From assembly GCF_000380485.1 (NCBI RefSeq), contig NZ_AQYG01000046.1, positions 62,001 to 126,000 of the forward strand: 64,000 nucleotides of DNA, written 5' to 3'. Origin of the DNA: Jongsikchunia kroppenstedtii DSM 45133. GTDB lineage: Bacteria > Actinomycetota > Actinomycetes > Mycobacteriales > Mycobacteriaceae. Positions within the stretch are counted from its first letter, which is position 1; each line of letters starts with the position of its first letter. The notes under the pieces are model-generated. The model was not told where the DNA came from. It saw only the letters and a list, made by a program, of their open reading frames with translations, and made no database searches. Made by a program: the position numbers and the translations under genes. Below, one piece after another: positions 17,358 through 29,530 of the stretch.

Positions 17358-18260
17358 CTACTGCTGCGTCAGTTGCCCCAGCAGCTGCTGCGCCATCCCC
17401 ATGCCTTCTTGAATCCCCTGCTGCACGAGCGGATCATCCAGCGAGCCCGGGGAGACCTGCGAATCGACCTTCGTCTCGCCCGGCTGCGTCGGCGCCGTGT
17501 TGTTGCCCGCCGACGACCACTGGCCGTACTGCGACTTCAGGATGTCATTGATGTCGACGCCGACGCCACCGACGTTGTCGTCGTCGATGGAGCTCTGACG
17601 GATATGCGCGGCCGGATGCACGTAGCCCTGCGGCGTTCCCCAGCCGTGCTGCCAGTAGAAGCTGCCCAGGCCGGCCTGCACGAGCTTGTCGATGGTCGGC
17701 GAATTCGCGTAGACGCCGGTCCGCTGATGCCCGATCACCGATTCCCAGGCCTTGATGTACGGGATCACCTGGTTGGCGATCTGATCGGCGGACGGGTTGT
17801 CGTCGATGCTCACGTAGATCGGCGCGGCATCCGGACCACCCGCGGCCTTGTGCAGCTCCACGCCGCGCTGCGCGTGCTTGATGCCGGCGTCATGTCCGCC
17901 CAGCCAATCCGACGTACTCCCCTTGCCGAACTGATAATTGCTCACCACCTGCAGGCCTGCGCCGGTCAGGTCCGTGGCCTCGCTCGCCTGGATCGGTTTG
18001 CCGAGCATCCATTGACCGTCGGGACGTCGGTCCGAGACGTACCGGATCGCGCCCAGCGCTCCCGACGCCTTGAGATCGGCCGACGAGATGACGCCGGCCG
18101 CATAGTCCAAGAGGACACCGAGGGAACCGGGGGTACCCGGCTTGATGGTGTCGGCGGCCGCGATCGCGGTGCGACCGAACGCCAATGCAGCCGCGCCGCC
18201 GATACCGGCGAGCGCAGACATGCGGAACAGTTCACGACGAGTTACGACCACGATGTCCAC
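17358..18260 (-). CDS. Tat-exported DUF1906 (glycoside hydrolase-like) protein, copy 2
   Basis: This 300-residue paralogue has the same design as its downstream neighbour: twin-arginine signal with [18 protein letters not shown], then a DUF1906 domain with GVLLDYAAGV, AIRYVSD, YVSIDDNPS and the same YWQHGWGTPQGYVHPAAH block. Most of the mature domain is identical between copies; the C-terminal tails differ in a linker but both end in QLLGQLTQQ or QVLGQLTQQ. The start is GTG 18260. The 76 bases between the copies and the sequence upstream of this one share patches, so the duplication seems to have included promoter DNA. Confidence 0.88.
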   Translation of the reverse strand: MDIVVVTRRELFRMSALAGIGGAAALAFGRTAIAAADTIKPGTPGSLGVLLDYAAGVISSADLKASGALGAIRYVSDRRPDGQWMLGKPIQASEATDLTGAGLQVVSNYQFGKGSTSDWLGGHDAGIKHAQRGVELHKAAGGPDAAPIYVSIDDNPSADQIANQVIPYIKAWESVIGHQRTGVYANSPTIDKLVQAGLGSFYWQHGWGTPQGYVHPAAHIRQSSIDDDNVGGVGVDINDILKSQYGQWSSAGNNTAPTQPGETKVDSQVSPGSLDDPLVQQGIQEGMGMAQQLLGQLTQQ

Positions 18261-18370
18261 TATTGCCGAATCACTTCAGGCACACTAGCCACAGCAGTCA
18301 CATCTCGATTACGATTGCGACTCCGGCCGCCCTACCAGCGGAAATACCGCTCCCACCACCGGAAATACTG

Positions 18371-19390
18371 CTACGCGGGCGTCGGCCGCAAACCGTACTC
18401 GTGCGCCACCAACTCGATCGAGCGCAGCCACACCGTCCGATCCGGCGCGGCCGGGACCACGATCAACTCGTCGGCGTCGGCATGCGCGCGGAACTCGTCC
18501 AGATAGGCCCGGACCTGCGGCCCGGTGCCCACCGCGCTGTACTTGGTCATCTGCGAGACCTGCCGCCCGGCCGGCGATTCGTAGAGTTCACGCGCCTGCT
18601 CGTCCGTCATCTCCACGCCGCGGCCGAGCAAGGCCTTGGTGCGTTCGACGCGGGCCCGCAGCACCTGCTCCTCGGCGGCCGCGGCATCATCGGCGGCGAC
18701 CACGTTGACCGCGGCCAAGACGTACGGCTCGGACAGCTGTGCCGACGGGCGGAAGTCCGCGCGGTAACGGCCAACCGCGGCGTGCAGTGCATCCGGCGCG
18801 AAATGCGACGCGAACGCATACGGCAGGCCCAGGACCGCGGCCAGCTGCGCACCGAACAGCGAGGAACCCAGGATGTACAGCGGCACTTCGGTGCCCTCTC
18901 CAGGGACCGCCCGCACCCCCGGCACGATCGACTGCTCGCCGAGGAACGCCTGCAGTTCCTGCACGTCCTCCGGAAAACGATTGGCCGAGTGCATATCCCG
19001 CCGCAGCGCGAAGAGTGTCTGCTGATCGGTGCCCGGCGCGCGACCCAGACCGAGATCGATGCGCCCGGGATACAACGACGTCAGCGTGCCGAACTGCTCG
19101 GCAATGGTCAGCGGCGAATGGTTCGGCAGCATGATGCCGCCCGAACCGAGGCGAATGCTGCTGGTGTGCGCGGCGATATGGCCGATGACCACCGCGGTCG
19201 CCGACGATCCGATACTCGGGAAGTTGTGGTGCTCGGCGTACCAGATACGGCGATAGCCGAGCCGTTCCGCCAGTTGGGCCAGCTCGACACTCGCCGCCAG
19301 CGCCTGCGCGACACTCTCTCCCGGACCTATTCGCGCCAGATCGAGAATGGAGATCGGCGGCGAGTCGGGATCGGTACTGGTAACGGTCAC
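18371..19390 (-). CDS. LLM-class flavin-dependent oxidoreductase (luciferase-like)
   Basis: This 339-residue protein shows the bacterial luciferase-like TIM barrel: [25 protein letters not shown] near the start, [14 protein letters not shown], and [14 protein letters not shown]. These are typical of the FMN-using MsnO8/YhbW-type group rather than of F420-specific enzymes, although that cannot be fixed by eye. It presumably oxidises a small molecule with reduced flavin. The start is the GTG at 19390. It diverges from a small NAD(P)-binding protein gene with 108 bases between the starts. Confidence 0.9.
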   Translation of the reverse strand: MTVTSTDPDSPPISILDLARIGPGESVAQALAASVELAQLAERLGYRRIWYAEHHNFPSIGSSATAVVIGHIAAHTSSIRLGSGGIMLPNHSPLTIAEQFGTLTSLYPGRIDLGLGRAPGTDQQTLFALRRDMHSANRFPEDVQELQAFLGEQSIVPGVRAVPGEGTEVPLYILGSSLFGAQLAAVLGLPYAFASHFAPDALHAAVGRYRADFRPSAQLSEPYVLAAVNVVAADDAAAAEEQVLRARVERTKALLGRGVEMTDEQARELYESPAGRQVSQMTKYSAVGTGPQVRAYLDEFRAHADADELIVVPAAPDRTVWLRSIELVAHEYGLRPTPA

Positions 19391-19498
19391 GATGTGGTGC
19401 AACCATTTTCGCGCCGCCCCTATTCCGGCGACCGAACAATCACGCCCGCCGAGTGGACAACCCTGCCCAGCGGATGGACACGGCGTAGGGTCAAGGCC

Positions 19499-20143
19499 AT
19501 GGCGCGAATCGTGATCATCGGGGGCCACGGCAAGATCGCACTGCTCGCTGCACCGCGGCTGATAGGCGCGGGGCACGAGGTCACCTCGATCATCCGCAAT
19601 CCCGACCACGCGGCGGATGTCGAGGACACCGGCGCGACGCCGCTCATCGCCGATGTCGAGAACATGACCACCGATCAGATCGGCACCGCGATAGCCGGCC
19701 ACGACGTGGTCGTGTGGTCGGCGGGCGCGGGCGGCGGCAACCCGGAACGTACCTACGCGGTCGACCGGGACGCGGCGATCCGCACGATCGATGCCGCCGT
19801 CGACAAGGGCGTCGATCGCTTCATCATGGTGTCGTATTTCGGTGCCGCGGTGAATCATGGCGTTCCGCAGTCGAATTCGTTCTTCCACTACGCCGAGGCG
19901 AAGGCCGCGGCGGATGAATACCTGCGCGAATCGGCACTGCGGTGGACGATCCTGGGCCCCAGCACACTCACCCTCGACCCGCCGACGGGACTCATCGAGA
20001 CGGTCCCGCCGATCAGCAGCGGCAAAGTCACCCGCGGCGACGTGGCCTCCGTGATCGCCGCGGTCGTCGATCGCGATGACACGATCGGCCAGTTCATCCG
20101 GTTCAACAACGGCGATACCCCGATCGCCCTCGCATTGGGCTGA
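19499..20143 (+). CDS. NAD(P)-binding oxidoreductase (atypical SDR, YwnB/BVR-B-like)
   Basis: This 214-residue protein has an N-terminal Rossmann fold, [11 protein letters not shown] at residues 4-14, and the shape of atypical short-chain dehydrogenases such as YwnB or biliverdin reductase B ([42 protein letters not shown]). There is no YxxxK catalytic pair in the classical spacing. It may be a quinone or flavin reductase, or a redox sensor; substrate unknown. Confidence 0.85.
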   Translation: MARIVIIGGHGKIALLAAPRLIGAGHEVTSIIRNPDHAADVEDTGATPLIADVENMTTDQIGTAIAGHDVVVWSAGAGGGNPERTYAVDRDAAIRTIDAAVDKGVDRFIMVSYFGAAVNHGVPQSNSFFHYAEAKAAADEYLRESALRWTILGPSTLTLDPPTGLIETVPPISSGKVTRGDVASVIAAVVDRDDTIGQFIRFNNGDTPIALALG

Positions 20144-20150
20144 CCGCCGG

Positions 20151-22129
<1,979 letters not shown>

Positions 22130-23827
22130 TCAGTGTCCGCCACCGGGGCCCACGTGGGCCTCGGCACGCATGCGCTCCACCATGTGCGGGTAGTGCAGCT
22201 CGAACGCCGGCCGCTCCGACCGGATACGCGGCAGCTCGGTGAAGTTGTGCCGCGGCGGCGGGCAGCTGGTGGCCCACTCGAGCGAGTTGCAGAAGCCCCA
22301 CGGATCGTCGACCGTGACGACCTCGCCGTAGCGGTAGCTGCGGAAGACGTTCCACAGGAACGGCAGGGTCGAGATGCCGAGGATGAAGGCACCGGTCGTC
22401 GAGATGACGTTCAGCGTGGTGAAACCGTCCGACGGCAGGTAGTCGGCGTAACGACGCGGCATGCCCTCGGCGCCCAGCCAGTGCTGCACCAGGAAGGTGG
22501 TGTGGAAGCCGATGAAGGTCAGCCAGAAGTGGATCTTGCCGAGCTTCTCGTCCAGCATGCGACCGGTCATCTTCGGGAACCAGAAGTAGATGCCCGCGTA
22601 GGTGGCGAACACGATGGTTCCGAAGAGCACGTAGTGGAAGTGTGCGACGACGAAGTACGAGTCGGACAGGTGGAAGTCCAGTGGCGGCGAGGCCAGCAGC
22701 ACGCCCGTCAGGCCACCGAAGAGGAAGGTGACGACGAAGCCGACGGAAAAGAGCATGGGTGTCTCGAAAGTGAGATGCCCCTTCCACATCGTGCCTATCC
22801 AGTTGAAGAATTTCACGCCGGTGGGCACCGCGATCAAGAACGTCATGAAGGCGAAGAACGGCAGCAGCACCGCGCCGGTGGCGTACATGTGGTGCGCCCA
22901 CACCGCGATGGACAGCGCGGCGATCGACAGCGTCGCGTAGACCAGACCGTTGTAACCGAACAGCGGCTTACGACTGAACACCGGGAAGATCTCCGACACG
23001 ATGCCGAAGAATGGCAACGCGATGATGTAGACCTCGGGGTGCCCGAAGAACCAGAACAGGTGCTGCCAGAGGATCACACCACCGTTGGCCGGGTCGTATA
23101 GATGCGCGCCGAATTGACGGTCGACCTCCAGGCCCATCAGGGCCGCGGTCAGCAGCGGGAACGCGAGCAGGATCAGCACCGAGGTGACCAGGATGTTCCA
23201 GGTCATGATCGGCATGCGGAACATCGTCATACCCGGGGCGCGCAGACACACGACCGTGGTGACCATGTTGACCGCACCGAGGATGGTGCCCAGACCGGAG
23301 ACGCCCAGGCCCAGGATCCACAGGTCGGCGCCGGCGCCCGGCGAGTGGATGGCGTCGGTCAGCGGGGTGTACGCGGTCCAACCGAAGTCGGCGGCACCAC
23401 CCGGCGTCAGGAAGCCGCCGATGGCGACCGACGAACCGAAGATGAAGAGCCAGAAGCTGAAGGCGTTCAGGCGCGGGAACGCGACGTCCGGCGCACCGAT
23501 CTGCAGCGGCAGCACGACGTTGGCGAAGCCGATGACGATCGGGGTCGCGTACATCAGCAGCATCACGGTGCCGTGCATCGTGAACAGCTGGTTGAACTGC
23601 TCGGTCGACAGGAACTGCAGACCGGGGTGTGCCAGCTCGGCACGCATCAGCAGTGCCATGAGACCGCCGATGAGGAAGAACGCGAAGCAGGCGACCAGAT
23701 ACATGATGCCGAGCATCTTGTGGTCGGTAGTGGTGATCATCTTGTAGATGAACGACCCCTTGTGCCCCGGCTTGGTCGGGTACGGCCGGGTCGCCACCGC
23801 TACCGGTTTGGGCTCTACCGCGGTCAC
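22130..23827 (-). CDS. ctaD: Cytochrome c oxidase subunit I (aa3 type)
   Basis: This 565-residue membrane protein holds heme a and the heme a3-CuB site of the respiratory terminal oxidase, receiving electrons from the bcc complex. About twelve hydrophobic helices are visible. The key motifs are MHGTVML (heme a His), [15 protein letters not shown] (CuB His and the Tyr cross-linked to it), HHMYATG, and [10 protein letters not shown] near the end (heme a3/heme a His). The start is GTG 23827 after GGAGGA, eight bases away. The other subunits are encoded elsewhere, as is usual in Mycobacteriales. Confidence 0.98.
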   Translation of the reverse strand: MTAVEPKPVAVATRPYPTKPGHKGSFIYKMITTTDHKMLGIMYLVACFAFFLIGGLMALLMRAELAHPGLQFLSTEQFNQLFTMHGTVMLLMYATPIVIGFANVVLPLQIGAPDVAFPRLNAFSFWLFIFGSSVAIGGFLTPGGAADFGWTAYTPLTDAIHSPGAGADLWILGLGVSGLGTILGAVNMVTTVVCLRAPGMTMFRMPIMTWNILVTSVLILLAFPLLTAALMGLEVDRQFGAHLYDPANGGVILWQHLFWFFGHPEVYIIALPFFGIVSEIFPVFSRKPLFGYNGLVYATLSIAALSIAVWAHHMYATGAVLLPFFAFMTFLIAVPTGVKFFNWIGTMWKGHLTFETPMLFSVGFVVTFLFGGLTGVLLASPPLDFHLSDSYFVVAHFHYVLFGTIVFATYAGIYFWFPKMTGRMLDEKLGKIHFWLTFIGFHTTFLVQHWLGAEGMPRRYADYLPSDGFTTLNVISTTGAFILGISTLPFLWNVFRSYRYGEVVTVDDPWGFCNSLEWATSCPPPRHNFTELPRIRSERPAFELHYPHMVERMRAEAHVGPGGGH

Positions 23828-24064
23828 TGATCCTCCTGCAATCCTGCAGCGCTCTCACGCTGGGTCGCTCTGCGCTGATGCGCCGTGTAGTCCTGCCGCG
23901 CTCGCGCACCGTTTCGAAGACAGCGCACAGGCGTTGGGATGATCCTAAACCTTCCGACCCGCCGATTCCGAGTGGGTCCTACGAACTGTCGTACTGAATT
24001 TGCGACGACCGCTGGTGCTAGCGTGAGCGGCACCGTAAATCTGCAGTCAGGAGCGAGTGGTCAC

Positions 24065-25075
24065 GTGGCGCGACCCCCTTTCATTGCACGCAGTCATATT
24101 GCACGCGGCGTAGGCGTGTTGGCGGTGACGTTGAGCGCGTTGACGGCGGCCGCCTGCGCCGGTTCCGGCGGAACCGTGCCCGGTGAGGAGACCATCTCCA
24201 AGACGCCGACCCGCGTGGCGTCGGTCGATATCGCCAACTCCAATCGCGACACCGGCAAGACCTGCCGGGCGGCCACCGACGCCGATCCCGGCGCGCCGGA
24301 TCCGCAGCGAATCCTGGTGACCGATGTGTCGCTGCTGGATGCGCTGTGCGGGTTGGGCATTCAGTCCCGCGTCGTGGGCACGGCCACCGTCGCCGGCGCC
24401 GTCCCGGCGGGACTCGACTACCTCGGACCATGGGTCGGCGGCGTCGCCAAGGTCGGCGACCAGGGCGCGATCGATGGCGCCAAGGCCGCTGCGACCGATC
24501 CCGACGTGGTGCTGAGCGTGGGATCCGACCCGGTCGCGGACCAGGTCAAGGCTCGTTCGGTGGTCATCGCCCCGAAGCAGAGCTGGGAGGACACCTTCCT
24601 GGCGGTGGCCCGCGGCGTCGGCCGTGGACAAGCCGGCCAGGAACGCCTCGACGACCTCAACCGGATCACCAAGGACATCGGCCGCGGCATCGACGCCGCG
24701 CATACCCAGGCATCGATGGTCCGATTCGGCAAGGACGACGAATTCGTGCAGGGCACGGCCCCGTTCGCGGCCCAGATGATGACACTGCTCGGGGTGCAGC
24801 GGCCGGCCGTTCAGCGGGTGCCCGGCCCCATCGAGGTGACCGACAAGAACTTCCACGACGCCGACGCCGACATCATCTATGTCAGCTTCGCGGCTGCGGA
24901 CGAGAGCTACGGCAAGAAGGTGCTCACCAGCGGTCGGTGGCTGGACATGGGGGCACCGAGCTGGAAGCGGGTGTTCATCGTCGACGACGCGCTCTGGTTC
25001 GGCGCGGGCGGCCTGGCCGCCGCCTGGTGCGTCGTCCAGGACATCCAGTACACCCTCAACTCCGCTTCGTCGTAA
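24065..25075 (+). CDS. fecB: Iron-siderophore substrate-binding protein (FecB-like)
   Basis: This 336-residue protein has an export signal and a Cys near residue 32 (LSALTAAACAGSG) that could be lipidated, although the lipobox is not ideal. The rest resembles class III periplasmic binding proteins: two lobes around a long helix, with KVGDQGAIDGAKAAATDPDVVL as in iron-chelate binders. Position beside divergent ctaD matches fecB (Rv3044) of M. tuberculosis in memory. The start is taken as GTG 24065; a GTG further upstream near 24023 is in frame. No permease gene is nearby. Confidence 0.85.
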   Translation: MARPPFIARSHIARGVGVLAVTLSALTAAACAGSGGTVPGEETISKTPTRVASVDIANSNRDTGKTCRAATDADPGAPDPQRILVTDVSLLDALCGLGIQSRVVGTATVAGAVPAGLDYLGPWVGGVAKVGDQGAIDGAKAAATDPDVVLSVGSDPVADQVKARSVVIAPKQSWEDTFLAVARGVGRGQAGQERLDDLNRITKDIGRGIDAAHTQASMVRFGKDDEFVQGTAPFAAQMMTLLGVQRPAVQRVPGPIEVTDKNFHDADADIIYVSFAAADESYGKKVLTSGRWLDMGAPSWKRVFIVDDALWFGAGGLAAAWCVVQDIQYTLNSASS

Positions 25076-25166
25076 TTGTCCGTATTATCGGGGCGTTTTC
25101 CCGAAATGCGGTGTCCGCCAAGGGGTAATAAGCGTCACAGAATGATGCCGAAGTCGCTGAACGGCT

Positions 25167-25196
25167 TTGGTCGGTCCTTTACTTTCTCGTTACGAT
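25167..25196 (+). promoter_or_regulatory. Candidate sigma-A-type promoter for the 53-residue gene
   Basis: TTGGTC (25167-25172) and TACGAT (25191-25196) are separated by 18 bases and lie about 90 bases before the ATG at 25287. This is a fair match to vegetative actinobacterial promoters. Confidence 0.45.
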
Positions 25197-25286
25197 AGCC
25201 AACGAGTGGAACCACACCGGTCCGCCCCGCGTCGTAGCAGTGCGTTCCGGGTCCACCGGGGACGATTCGCGAGAAGGAGGGCCGAT

Positions 25287-25448
25287 ATGTACTACGAGTT
25301 CGACAAATCGATCCTCTACGCGACCGGCGACGACGCCGATTACTGGTTCATCGACCCGCCGACCTTCACCGATCCCGACGCGCAGCCGGCCGATGTCGTC
25401 GTCCGCGGCGCCGGTGATGACGCCCATTTCCACAAGCGGCAGGACTGA
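25287..25448 (+). CDS. Small acidic protein of unknown function
   Basis: A 53-residue reading frame starts at an ATG preceded by a near-perfect AAGGAGG seven bases away, which is the strongest ribosome site in this part of the window. The product is rich in Asp, Tyr and Pro (YYEFDKS, GDDADYWFIDPPTFTDPDAQP) and ends GAGDDAHFHKRQD. It has no signal peptide, membrane helix or cysteine. I do not recognise the family. It has its own candidate promoter and ends 9 bases before the convergent RNA methyltransferase stop. Confidence 0.7.
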   Translation: MYYEFDKSILYATGDDADYWFIDPPTFTDPDAQPADVVVRGAGDDAHFHKRQD

Positions 25449-25457
25449 AGCCGCCGC

Positions 25458-25973
25458 TCAGACCAGGCCGGCGAGCCGATACAGCACCAGGGACCCGGCG
25501 ACCGCCGCGTTGAGGCTGGCTCCGCGGCCGACCATCGGAATCTCGACGACCTCGTCGAGCAGATCCATCACGTCGTCGGGAATCCCGCGGTGCTCGTGAC
25601 CGAGGACGACCACGGTCCGCTGCCGGGCCGGTTGCAGGTCCCCCAGCCGGATCGCACCGGTCGCGAGTTCGACGCCGAGAAGTGTCGCTCCCCGATCACG
25701 TTCGCGGGCAAGCCAATTGGCCGGATTTCCGGTGCGGTGGATACACGACGGTCCCGGCAACGTATTTCCCTTGCGCAGAGCCCGCGACACCCAATCGTGC
25801 GGCGGCACGGCCATGCAGGCGCCCACGGCGTCACATGTCCGGAGCAGCGTTCCGAGATTGGCACCGGTCTGCGCCCAGAGCGGCGCAACTATCAGGTGTC
25901 CCCAACACGAGTGACCACGTGGGCGGCGACTTGCCCGCAGCTCGTCCGGCGTGCGGACGCTATAGCGGGTCAT
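25458..25973 (-). CDS. SpoU/TrmH-family RNA 2'-O-methyltransferase
   Basis: This 171-residue protein is a SPOUT enzyme: motif 1 NLGTLLRTCDAVG, motif 2 VVVLGHEHRGIPDDVMDLLD and motif 3 EIPMVGRGASLNAAVAGSLVLYRL, which form the knotted SAM-binding site. It lacks the N-terminal L30e-like domain of larger TrmH/RlmB proteins, so it resembles compact TrmL/TrmH types that methylate ribose in tRNA or rRNA. The target is not inferable. Confidence 0.9.
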   Translation of the reverse strand: MTRYSVRTPDELRASRRPRGHSCWGHLIVAPLWAQTGANLGTLLRTCDAVGACMAVPPHDWVSRALRKGNTLPGPSCIHRTGNPANWLARERDRGATLLGVELATGAIRLGDLQPARQRTVVVLGHEHRGIPDDVMDLLDEVVEIPMVGRGASLNAAVAGSLVLYRLAGLV

Positions 25974-26071
25974 CAACGACGATGAGGCGCGGCGCCCCTT
26001 TCCGTGTGAATCATGCGGACGACACTAGCCGTACGGAAGCGGCCATTCAATGCTTCGATCCCGGCACCGGG

Positions 26072-27448
26072 TCACTTGCCGGGCCAGCCGGGGGCCGCCG
26101 GGATGTACCCGTCGACCACCGCCTTCTGCAGCTGCGCATGGTCCCGATCGTTCTGGTCGGCATAGGCGATCGCGAAATCCACCAGCGCGTCGGCCACCCG
26201 GCCGGATGAGCCCAGATACGCATCGATCACCGCCGGGTCGCCACTGCGCGCGTGCGCGCGTGCCAGGACGTGCCCGCAGGCCGACGCGAACTGCCGCAGC
26301 CGCGGCGCGATCTGTTCGCCGTCCGGAATCACCTTGCCGTCCCGGAACTGCCGCACGTAGTAGTCCATGCCGTCGATGGACGTCCAGCCCACCAGCATGT
26401 CGGTGGCACTCTGAATCATCCTCTGGCCGTGGATGACTCGTGATCCATGGTTGGGGTAGATGCTCGGCCCGAGGAACTGCTCGTAGACCGACGGGCCGGC
26501 CTGCTTGATCTGCAGGAAGACCGGATCGCCGGTGCGGCGTTCCTCGTTCAGCGCGAGGAACACCCGCATGCCGACGCTGCCGACGCCGACCACCTGCTGC
26601 ACCGCGTCGACCAGATCGAACCGCGACCACAGCGTGGAGATGTGGTCGGGCACCGAGCGGTGATACTGCTCGATGATCTGCTGCAGCTGTGCCTCGTAGT
26701 CGCTGAGAGCGTGCGTGCGATACGGCGGGTCCTCGGTGATGACCCGTTCCCCATCGACCACGTCCGTCAGCTTCTTGAAAGCGCCACGGCTGGAACGCTT
26801 TGCGGCGCGTCTCTCGATCGCTTCGTCGAGTTGGTGGTCGCGATCATCGGCGGTGTAGGCGATCAGCTGGTCGGTACTGACGCTGTCGTACCAGATGTCG
26901 AGTTCGGGCCAGGTCGCGTATTTGCCGATCCACTCCCGGTATCCCGCATACCCGCTGCGCACCGCGGCCTTGGCGCGTTTCTCGGAGAGGCCGTTGGCCC
27001 GCGACAGCACCACCAGGGACGCAAGGAATCTCTTGAGATCCCATTCGAACGGGCCGGGGAGGGTCTCGTCGAAGTCGCGGAGGTCGAAAGCGAGATTGCG
27101 CTCGGGCGTGTTCCAGAGCCCGAAGTTCAGCACATGCGCGTCGCCGCACAGCTGGACCTTGATGCCGGTATGCGGCGCCGACGCCAGGTCCGCGGCCATG
27201 ACCGCGGCCGCGCCGCGATAGTAGGTCCACGGCGAGTGAGCCATCCGGCCGTGCCGCAGCGGCAGCAGCCGTTGATCTCGAATCTCGTTCTGCGCCAATA
27301 TGGTTTCCAGCGCGTCATGCCCGCGGGTCGCCGGGTCCCACTCCCCCAGCGTCCGGCGTGGCACCCGCTTACGACGGGCGCGGCCGTCCACACTGTCGAC
27401 CGGATACCCGCGCGCATCGGTGACCGCATCCCCCTGCCATACATTCAT
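26072..27448 (-). CDS. DUF2252 family protein
   Basis: This 458-residue protein belongs to DUF2252, identified by KVQLCGDAHVLNFG, FDLRDFDETLPGPFEWDLKRF and the late RQFRDGK and FASACGHVLARAHARSGD segments. The conserved His/Asp pattern is reminiscent of aminoglycoside-phosphotransferase-like kinases (GDAHVLNFG with DFDE like the catalytic and metal loops), so a kinase-related fold is plausible, but the function is unknown. It follows the ClC gene by 16 bases on the same strand. Confidence 0.88.
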   Translation of the reverse strand: MNVWQGDAVTDARGYPVDSVDGRARRKRVPRRTLGEWDPATRGHDALETILAQNEIRDQRLLPLRHGRMAHSPWTYYRGAAAVMAADLASAPHTGIKVQLCGDAHVLNFGLWNTPERNLAFDLRDFDETLPGPFEWDLKRFLASLVVLSRANGLSEKRAKAAVRSGYAGYREWIGKYATWPELDIWYDSVSTDQLIAYTADDRDHQLDEAIERRAAKRSSRGAFKKLTDVVDGERVITEDPPYRTHALSDYEAQLQQIIEQYHRSVPDHISTLWSRFDLVDAVQQVVGVGSVGMRVFLALNEERRTGDPVFLQIKQAGPSVYEQFLGPSIYPNHGSRVIHGQRMIQSATDMLVGWTSIDGMDYYVRQFRDGKVIPDGEQIAPRLRQFASACGHVLARAHARSGDPAVIDAYLGSSGRVADALVDFAIAYADQNDRDHAQLQKAVVDGYIPAAPGWPGK

Positions 27449-27464
27449 CACGCCATTATCGGCG

Positions 27465-29075
27465 TCAGGACCTCGCGGCGAACAGCTTTCGGGGACGCTC
27501 GCGCACGGTCGCCTCATTCAGGTCGTGGCGACGTGGCGTCAGCAGGTCGTCGACGGTCACCAGCCCGACCACGGCGCCGTCCGCGGAGACCACCGCGGCT
27601 TCCCGACGTCCCGATTCGGCCATCACGTAGGCCGCGTGCCGCAGGGTGTCCCGCGGTGCCAGCGTCGCCACCGGCTCGGCCCGTCGTGCCCGCGCCAGGC
27701 TGTCCGGATCATGTTGCGCCACATCGCCGCAGAAGAACGTCTCCAGCGGATCGGTCGAGTAGTCGCGGGTGAGATGCAGCCCGCGCCGGGCGATCTTCTC
27801 GGTCAGCACCGACCGGCGCAGCACCAGCACCGAGATCGCATACGCGGTCGCGGAGGCGATCAGCACCGGCAGCGCGGCCGACCAGGCCTGCGTCAGTTCG
27901 AGGGTGAACACCACCCCGGTGATCGGCGATCGCATCACCCCGCCGACGACGGCGGCCAGTCCCAGCATGGCCCAGAATCCGGGGAACACCGTGGGCATGC
28001 CCATCCCGACCGCGGCCCCCAGCGCGCCGCCGATCATGAACACCGGCGCCAGCACGCCGCCGGAGGTGCCAGAACCCAGCGACAACGACCAGATCAGGGT
28101 CTTCACGATCAGGATGCCCACGATCAGCGATGTCGTCGCCCGACCGGTGAGCAGCTCGTCGATCACGTCGTAGCCGACGCCCAGCGCCCGTGGCTCCACC
28201 AGACCACCGAGCCCGATGATCAGGCCGCCGATTGCCGGCCACCACATCCAGTGAAACGGCAAGCGGCCGAACATGTCTTCGGCCCGATACACCAGCCACG
28301 TCGCCGCCACGGCCACGATCGCGCCGCAGCAGCCGATGAGAATGGCGAGGGCGTCGATGTCGGCATGCGGATGCACGCCGAGGGTGCTCACCGGGAAGAT
28401 CGCCGCGGTACCCAGCAGCGGCCCGCGCACGGCGGTCGCCACCGCCACCGCGGCGACCACCGGGACCAGGCTCCGCGGCCGCCACTCGAACAGCAGCAAT
28501 TCGACCGCCAGCAGCACCGCGGCCAACGGGCTGTTGAACGTCGCCGCCATGCCCGCCGCCGATCCCGCGACCAGCAGCGTCTTCCGCTCGTCCGCGGTGA
28601 GATGCAGATGCTGCGCCACGATCGATCCGACCGCGCCGCCGGTCATGATGATCGGCCCCTCGGCGCCGAACGGTCCACCGGTTCCGATGCTCACGGCGGC
28701 CGAAACCGGCTTGAGTACAGCTACTTTCGGCTCAACGATGCTGCCCCGAGTGAGGATCGATTCGATCGCCTCGGGCATCCCGTGTCCGCGGATCTTCTCC
28801 GAACCGAAGCGGGCCATGAGGCCGACGATCAGCCCGCCGGCGATCGGCACGCACAGGATCAGCCACCAGGGGTGATGGGTGGCGCCCGGGGAGACCAGAT
28901 GCCACGACCACCGTCCGTAGAAGCACAGATTGGTGACCACGCCGATCAGCCTCAGCAGCACCCAGGCGGCCAACCCGCCCAGCGCGCCGACCGGCAGCGC
29001 GATGGCTGCGATGAGCAGCATCCGTCGATCGACGAGGAAGTCGCCCAATCGGTCTCGCGTGTCCTCCGGGGTCAC
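27465..29075 (-). CDS. ClC-family chloride channel/antiporter with CBS domain
   Basis: This 536-residue membrane protein shows ClC signatures: GTGGPFGAEGPI (with the glutamate that gates chloride and couples protons in antiporters), a GSGTSGGVLAPVFMIGG selectivity segment, and about ten hydrophobic helices. A cytoplasmic tail from about residue 430 contains one recognisable CBS half (RHAAYVMAESGRREAAVVSADG), which may bind a nucleotide. The GTG start overlaps the stop of the upstream marR-type gene by 4 bases, so that regulator probably controls it. Confidence 0.92.
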   Translation of the reverse strand: MTPEDTRDRLGDFLVDRRMLLIAAIALPVGALGGLAAWVLLRLIGVVTNLCFYGRWSWHLVSPGATHHPWWLILCVPIAGGLIVGLMARFGSEKIRGHGMPEAIESILTRGSIVEPKVAVLKPVSAAVSIGTGGPFGAEGPIIMTGGAVGSIVAQHLHLTADERKTLLVAGSAAGMAATFNSPLAAVLLAVELLLFEWRPRSLVPVVAAVAVATAVRGPLLGTAAIFPVSTLGVHPHADIDALAILIGCCGAIVAVAATWLVYRAEDMFGRLPFHWMWWPAIGGLIIGLGGLVEPRALGVGYDVIDELLTGRATTSLIVGILIVKTLIWSLSLGSGTSGGVLAPVFMIGGALGAAVGMGMPTVFPGFWAMLGLAAVVGGVMRSPITGVVFTLELTQAWSAALPVLIASATAYAISVLVLRRSVLTEKIARRGLHLTRDYSTDPLETFFCGDVAQHDPDSLARARRAEPVATLAPRDTLRHAAYVMAESGRREAAVVSADGAVVGLVTVDDLLTPRRHDLNEATVRERPRKLFAARS

Positions 29076-29530
29076 CGGCCGACCAGCGGCGGCATATCCG
29101 CCGACTCGGCCAGGGCGTCGTGCAGCTCCGACAGCCCCTCGACGAGGCCGGCTCGCAGCGCCGGGTCCAGTCGCCCGAGGGCGTCCCGGAACACCCGGGC
29201 CCGCCGCTCCACGACCGCCTCCACGGTGTCGCGCCCGGCGTCGGTCAGCGACAGCATGACGACACTTCGATTGTCCGGATTGATATCTCGCGCCACGTGG
29301 CCGGAACCGACCAACCGGTCGGCGAGTCGAGTGATGGACGAACCGGACAACCCGAGCGCGGACGCGAGCGCGCCGCAGGAGGCCGAGCCGCGGTCGTCGA
29401 TGGCGAACATCAGCCGCATCTGCGGCAACGTCACCTCGGACGCCTCATCGAGCGTGGCGGTCGCGAATGCCACCAGGTCCCGGGTGGCCGTCAGGAGAAC
29501 GTCTACGTCCGCACGAGAAACATTTGTCAT
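29072..29530 (-). CDS. MarR-family transcriptional regulator
   Basis: This 152-residue protein has the MarR winged helix: MRLMFAIDD, CGALASALGLSGSSITRLADRLVGSGHVAR as the reading helices and DNRSVVMLSLTDAGR as the wing. The start is ATG 29530; an upstream in-frame ATG would add eight residues. It is translationally coupled to the ClC channel gene, so it likely regulates that operon. A short dyad spans its start codon. Confidence 0.88.
   Translation of the reverse strand: MTNVSRADVDVLLTATRDLVAFATATLDEASEVTLPQMRLMFAIDDRGSASCGALASALGLSGSSITRLADRLVGSGHVARDINPDNRSVVMLSLTDAGRDTVEAVVERRARVFRDALGRLDPALRAGLVEGLSELHDALAESADMPPLVGR

Noticed and set aside
18185-20143. Long plus-strand frame across the luciferase-like gene
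   Set aside because: It is antisense to two real genes for most of its length. Only the last 214 codons, from 19499, have a sensible start and Rossmann motif.
28273-28875. Plus-strand frame opposite the ClC channel, rich in Ala, Ser and Thr
   Set aside because: It is antisense to a gene with unmistakable ClC motifs and has no family match.
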